This document shows positions 44,616-47,834 of a DNA stretch of 47,834 nucleotides, piece after piece; positions within the stretch are counted from its first letter, which is position 1; each line of letters begins with the position of its first letter. This stretch comes from Pseudomonas fluorescens (lineage in GTDB: Bacteria; Pseudomonadota; Gammaproteobacteria; Pseudomonadales; Pseudomonadaceae): positions 1-47,834 of the forward strand of contig NZ_KZ477989.1 of assembly GCF_002837185.1 (NCBI RefSeq), in the 5' to 3' direction. The position numbers and the translations under genes were made by a program. The notes beneath the pieces are model-generated. The model was not told the origin of the DNA and made no database searches. It saw only the letters and a list, made by a program, of their open reading frames with translations.

Positions 44616-45128
44616 TTACTCAACGGTCAGCGTGCCGACCATGCCCGCCTGGTAATGGCCGGGAAGATTGCAGGCGAACTCAAGGCCCGTGGCCTTGGTA
44701 AAGGTCCAGGTCAGCTCGGCGGTGTTGCCGGGCTCGACCAGCACACTGTTGGGATCATCGTGCTTCATCGCACCATGCCCCATTTTACTGTGGTCCATAG
44801 CGCCCATACCGGTGGCCGTGAGCATGCCGCTGGCTTGCATCTGCAACATTTCCTGCTGATGTTCGGCGTGCATGGCCGCGTCGCCCAGGTTGAATTCGTG
44901 GAGCAACTGGCCTTTGTTGACCAGTACAAAACGAACGGTCTCACCGGCCTTTACGTCCAGGGACTTGGGCGAGAAGGAAATATCCTGCAGCGTCACCTCC
45001 ACCGTACGTGTGGCTTTGTCAGCCGGTGCCGGTTGGCCAAACGCGTAGGTGCGAGACGCATCAGCCAGTGCATTGAAGCTCAACGCCAGCAGGCAGCCCG
45101 CCAGCAACAGGGGTGTACGCAACGCCAT
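44616..45128 (-). CDS. Cupredoxin-domain periplasmic copper protein (PA2807-like)
   Basis: This 170-residue protein has a signal peptide (MALRTPLLLAGCLLALSFNA, cleavage after ALA). A plastocyanin/azurin-like domain follows with the copper ligand His in GQLLHEFNLGD and the Cys-His-Met set in FACNLPGHYQAGM. A Met/His-rich insert (MHAEHQQEMLQMQASGM, HSKMGHGAMKHDD) may bind extra copper. Start 45128 has GGAG upstream. A CopR-type box lies 77 bp upstream and copRS is divergent, so copper induction is likely. Confidence 0.88.
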   Translation of the reverse strand: MALRTPLLLAGCLLALSFNALADASRTYAFGQPAPADKATRTVEVTLQDISFSPKSLDVKAGETVRFVLVNKGQLLHEFNLGDAAMHAEHQQEMLQMQASGMLTATGMGAMDHSKMGHGAMKHDDPNSVLVEPGNTAELTWTFTKATGLEFACNLPGHYQAGMVGTLTVE

Positions 45129-45204
45129 CTCTCTTCTCCAAAAATACATAACCCGCTTGGGCAGCACTCTAAGATAAGCCCGCTGCCAGCGAGCTGACTG
45201 CTAG

Positions 45205-45220
45205 ATTACAACTTTGTCAG
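45205..45220 (-). promoter_or_regulatory. CopR box candidate
   Basis: The minus strand reads CTGACA-AAGTT-GTAAT, which fits the CTGACA-N5-GTAAT consensus I recall for Pseudomonas CopR. It is oriented toward the cupredoxin gene and lies between that gene and copR. Confidence 0.7.
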
Positions 45221-45252
45221 GTTACCCCGTTGGCGCGCTCAGCCGCTTATTG

Positions 45253-45353
45253 TGGTAGGAGCGAGCTTGCTCGCGAAGAACATCAGCACGCCGCGTCAAG
45301 CCAGAGAGTACGCGTTATCGTTGACGTTTTTCGCGAGCGAGCTCGCGCCTACA
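45253..45353. repeat. REPIN of a second REP family
   Basis: GTAGGAGCGAGCTTGCTCGC at about 45254-45274 faces the inverted TCGCGAGCGAGCTCGCGCCT at about 45331-45350. The sequence differs from the GTGGGAGGGGG family used elsewhere in the window. It lies in the leader of copR. Confidence 0.88.
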
Positions 45354-45385
45354 GGGAAGCGTCCATCCTTTGCCAAGAGCCTTAC

Positions 45386-46066
45386 ATGAAACTGCTGATC
45401 GTCGAAGACCAACCGAAAACCGGCCACTATTTGCGCCAGGGCCTGGCAGAAGCCGGGTTTACCACCGAGTTGGTGGCCGACGGCACCAGCGGTCAGCACC
45501 TGGCGCTGACCGGCGACTATGACTTGTTGATCCTCGACGTGATGCTGCCCGGCCGTGATGGCTGGCAAATCCTGCAAGCGGTGCGCAGCGCCGGCCTCGA
45601 CATGCCGGTGTTGTTTCTTACCGCACGCGACGCGGTGGAGGATCGCGTCCACGGCCTGGAGCTGGGCGCCGACGATTACCTGGTCAAGCCCTTCGCCTTC
45701 TCCGAGCTGCTCGCCCGCGTGCGCAGCCTGTTACGGCGTGGCAGCAGCGCGCCGCAGGACACCCACCTGCAACTGGCCGACCTGCGCCTGGACCTGATCC
45801 GCCGCCGCGTCGAACGCAGCGGCCAGCGCATCGACCTCACCGCCAAGGAGTTTTCCCTGCTGGAGCTGCTGCTGCGCCGCCAGGGCGAAGTGCTGCCCAA
45901 GTCGCTGATCGCCTCGCAGGTGTGGGACATGAATTTCGACAGTGACACCAACATCATCGAAGTGGCGATCCGCCGCCTGCGCCTGAAAGTCGACGATGCC
46001 TTTCCCAACAAGCTGATCCACACCGTGCGCGGCATGGGCTATGTACTGGAGGAGCGTTTCACGTGA
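45386..46066 (+). CDS. copR: Copper-responsive response regulator CopR
   Basis: The 226-residue OmpR/PhoB-type regulator has a receiver domain with phosphoacceptor D51 in [14 protein letters not shown], Thr in FLTARD and Lys in [11 protein letters not shown] winged-helix output domain has [20 protein letters not shown] and the recognition region [18 protein letters not shown] 45386 starts [13 protein letters not shown]; the frame upstream to 45230 crosses the REPIN and is not coding. It overlaps copS by 4 bp (GTGA). PA2809 is the PAO1 counterpart. Confidence 0.92.
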   Translation: MKLLIVEDQPKTGHYLRQGLAEAGFTTELVADGTSGQHLALTGDYDLLILDVMLPGRDGWQILQAVRSAGLDMPVLFLTARDAVEDRVHGLELGADDYLVKPFAFSELLARVRSLLRRGSSAPQDTHLQLADLRLDLIRRRVERSGQRIDLTAKEFSLLELLLRRQGEVLPKSLIASQVWDMNFDSDTNIIEVAIRRLRLKVDDAFPNKLIHTVRGMGYVLEERFT

Positions 46067-47418
46067 TCCAGCGCCTGTCCCTCGCCAGCCGCCTGGCACT
46101 GCTGTTTGCCGCGTGCACCGCCGTGGTGTCGCTGCTCGCCGGCGTGTTGTTCAACCACGCCAGCGAGGCGCACTTTATCGAGCTGGACCAACAGCAATTG
46201 GACAGCCGGCTGGTGGTGCTGCGCAACACGTTGCAGGGTGTCGACTCGCCGCAGGCCTTCGCCCAACGCGAACCCCAACTGCGCGCCGACCTCAGCCATC
46301 AACCCGACCTCACCTTGCGCATCACCGCAGCCGGCCAGCGCTGGCTTGACCAGGCGCCGGGCGTTGCGTTGCCCGACGCACCCGGCCTGCACAGTCTGCA
46401 ACAGGCAGGCATCGCCTATCGCGTGTACAACGCGCCCTTGAGCCCCGGCCAACCTGGCTCAGCGCAGTTGACCCTGATACTCGACATCACCCACCACCAG
46501 CATTTCCTGCAACGCATGCAGCGCTTGATCTGGCTGACCGTCGGCCTCTCGGCCCTGGCCACCGCGCTGCTCGGCGCCTGGGCGGCGCGCAGCGGGTTAC
46601 GGCCCTTGCGGCGTATGGGCGAAGTCGCCGCCGGCGTGTCCGCCCACTCCCTGACGCAACGCTTGCCGCAGCAACAGATGCCGGTCGAACTGGCGGAGTT
46701 GGCGCAGACCTTCAATGCCATGCTGGGCCGCCTGGACGACGCATTCCAGCGCCTCTCGGCCTTCTCCGCCGATATCGCCCATGAACTGCGCACACCGCTG
46801 TCGAACCTGCTGACCCAGACCCAGGTCATCCTCACCCAGCCGCGCCCACTGGAGGATTACCGTGAAGCGCTGCACAGCAACCTGGAGGAATTGCAGTGGA
46901 TGGCGCAATTGGTCAACGACATGCTGTACCTGGCCAAAGCCGATCACGGTTTGCTGATGCCCAAGTGCGAACCTCTGGCACTGGCCGATGAAGTCGAGGC
47001 GCTGCTGGAGTTTTTTGCGCTGCTGGCCGAAGACGCACAGGTTTCGTTGGGGTGTGAAGGCCACGCCCACGCGGCCGGTGATCGCGGCATGTTGCGCAGG
47101 GCCCTGTCCAATCTGTTGGAGAATGCACTCAGGTTTACCCCGGCGGGCGGCGAGGTGCGGGTGCGCTTGGCAGAGGATGAACGCGGCGTGAGGCTGACGG
47201 TTGAGAACACCGGGGAAGGTATTCCGAAAGATGTATTACCTAAACTGTTCGATCGCTTCTACCGGGCCGATCCGGCGCGGCGCGAGGGCAGCAGCGAGCA
47301 TGCGGGGCTGGGGCTGGCGATTACCCAATCGATTGTGCGAGCGCACGGGGGGAGGATTTATTGTGAATCTGAGGCGGGGTGGACACGGTTTGTGATTGAG
47401 TTGCCCAGGGGAGATTGA
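46063..47418 (+). CDS. copS: Copper sensor histidine kinase CopS
   Basis: The 451-residue kinase has a first transmembrane segment at about 11-30, a periplasmic sensor of about 125 residues and a second transmembrane segment at about 155-175. A HAMP region, the HisKA motif [17 protein letters not shown] with His240, and the ATPase motifs NLLENALRF (N box), [19 protein letters not shown] and [11 protein letters not shown] follow. The start is GTG inside the copR stop (GTGA). In P. aeruginosa CopS senses periplasmic copper. Family members of this HMP/CusS group are about 450-480 residues, so this is full length. Confidence 0.92.
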   Translation: MIQRLSLASRLALLFAACTAVVSLLAGVLFNHASEAHFIELDQQQLDSRLVVLRNTLQGVDSPQAFAQREPQLRADLSHQPDLTLRITAAGQRWLDQAPGVALPDAPGLHSLQQAGIAYRVYNAPLSPGQPGSAQLTLILDITHHQHFLQRMQRLIWLTVGLSALATALLGAWAARSGLRPLRRMGEVAAGVSAHSLTQRLPQQQMPVELAELAQTFNAMLGRLDDAFQRLSAFSADIAHELRTPLSNLLTQTQVILTQPRPLEDYREALHSNLEELQWMAQLVNDMLYLAKADHGLLMPKCEPLALADEVEALLEFFALLAEDAQVSLGCEGHAHAAGDRGMLRRALSNLLENALRFTPAGGEVRVRLAEDERGVRLTVENTGEGIPKDVLPKLFDRFYRADPARREGSSEHAGLGLAITQSIVRAHGGRIYCESEAGWTRFVIELPRGD

Positions 47419-47434
47419 TGCAAGCCGGGCCGGC

Positions 47435-47524
47435 GCTATCGGGGGCAAGCCCCCTCCCACAGTGGACCGCATTTATTCAGGAGAAATGAGGTCAAAATGT
47501 GCGAGGGGGCTTGCCCCCGATAGC
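47435..47524. repeat. REP pair in inverted orientation
   Basis: An inverted REP (GCTATCGGGGGCAAGCCC, CCTCCCACA) at 47435-47461 is followed by a forward copy (AATGTGCGAGGGGGCTTGCC, CCCGATAGC) at 47495-47524. They face away from each other compared with the REPINs above. They separate copS from the convergent lolC-like gene. Confidence 0.85.
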
Positions 47525-47535
47525 GGTCTCAACGA

Positions 47536-47834
47536 CTACGAATACCTGAGCGCATGCGCCGGCTCGATCTTCGCCGCGCGATATGCCGGGTAAATCGTCG
47601 CCAGGAAGCTCAGCACAAACCCCGCCGAGCAAATCAGCAACACATCGCCACCTTGCAGCTCGGAAGGCAGGTTACTGACGAAGTACACGTCCGAACTGAA
47701 GATATGCTGCCCGCTCACCCGCTCCAGCCAGCCCACCAGTTCGCTCACGTTCAGCGCCGCAATCACGCCCAGCACGCCGCCGATCAGGGTGCCGACCACG
47801 CCGATCACCGTGCCCTGCACCATGAAGATCGCCA
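47536..47834 (-). CDS. LolC/LolE-family lipoprotein-releasing permease (3' part)
   Basis: The window ends inside this gene; only the last 99 or so codons are seen. The sequence (IFMVQGTVIGVVGTLIGGVL, VYFVSNLPSELQGGDVLLIC, FLATIYPAYRAAKIEPAHAL) is the C-terminal FtsX domain of LolC/LolE. These are the inner-membrane subunits of the LolCDE transporter that releases lipoproteins to LolA. Three transmembrane segments and the A-x-x-P-A-x-A-L-R-Y ending are typical. lolC is more likely than lolE, but the N-terminal half is needed to decide. Confidence 0.85.
   Translation of the reverse strand, partial: AIFMVQGTVIGVVGTLIGGVLGVIAALNVSELVGWLERVSGQHIFSSDVYFVSNLPSELQGGDVLLICSAGFVLSFLATIYPAYRAAKIEPAHALRYS

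Overview
The window looks like a chromosome segment of a Pseudomonas of the P. fluorescens group. The evidence is high-GC coding sequence, many REP/REPIN palindromes of the GTGGGAGGGGGCTTGCCCCC type, and gene blocks that I recall in the same order in P. aeruginosa PAO1: mtnA-mtaD-ubiG-mupP-yciK (around PA3169-PA3173), tal-rssC-rssB-pilZ-mlaA (around PA2796-PA2800) and queF-cupredoxin-copR-copS (around PA2806-PA2810). All identifications were made by reading the sequence; no search was run.

Layout. 1-4.9 kb: methylthioadenosine salvage (mtnA, mtaD), ubiquinone synthesis (ubiG), peptidoglycan recycling (mupP) and the SDR yciK. 5-13.1 kb: a plant-signal-type LuxR solo (PipR/OryR family) between two proline-iminopeptidase genes. 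The first of these leads a six-gene operon with a complete peptide ABC importer, and two lux-box-like palindromes sit upstream of the two iminopeptidase genes. 13.1-18 kb: purine uptake, with an NCS2 permease, a Tsx-like outer-membrane channel, the nucleoside transporter punC and its LysR activator punR. 18-20.2 kb: an acetylornithine-aminotransferase-like gene with a divergent LysR gene. 20.4-21.6 kb: an orphan ExoY-type nucleotidyl cyclase toxin. 21.6-25.4 kb: fabV, an lpxO-like hydroxylase and ppnN. 25.6-26.3 kb: an AbrB/VapC toxin-antitoxin pair. 26.3-32 kb: a small repeat lipoprotein, a DMT exporter with a divergent LysR gene, mqo with a signal-like N-terminus, and an MFS exporter with hairpins in its leader.

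32-37.1 kb is the most accessory part. It has a small lipoprotein, a DUF6124 gene with a long and possibly switching leader, and an AT-richer island. The island carries a start-less ORF, a bacteriocin with a polymorphic-toxin-44-like C-terminus and its membrane-anchored immunity protein, a methylase remnant and a RelBE/ParDE-type pair. It ends in the 5' part of dusA. A 21-of-23 direct repeat (33117-33139 and 37112-37134, the latter inside dusA) suggests insertion at the known dusA attachment site.

37-47.8 kb returns to core genes: dusA, tal, rssBC, a PilZ protein, mlaA, a degenerate HAD protein, a DUF4404 gene, queF, a copper cupredoxin with a CopR box, copRS, and the 3' part of a lolC-like gene cut by the window end. 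The most interesting points are the PipR locus with its two palindromes, the orphan ExoY homologue with an active-site substitution, the dusA island with its bacteriocin pair, and the DUF6124 leader.
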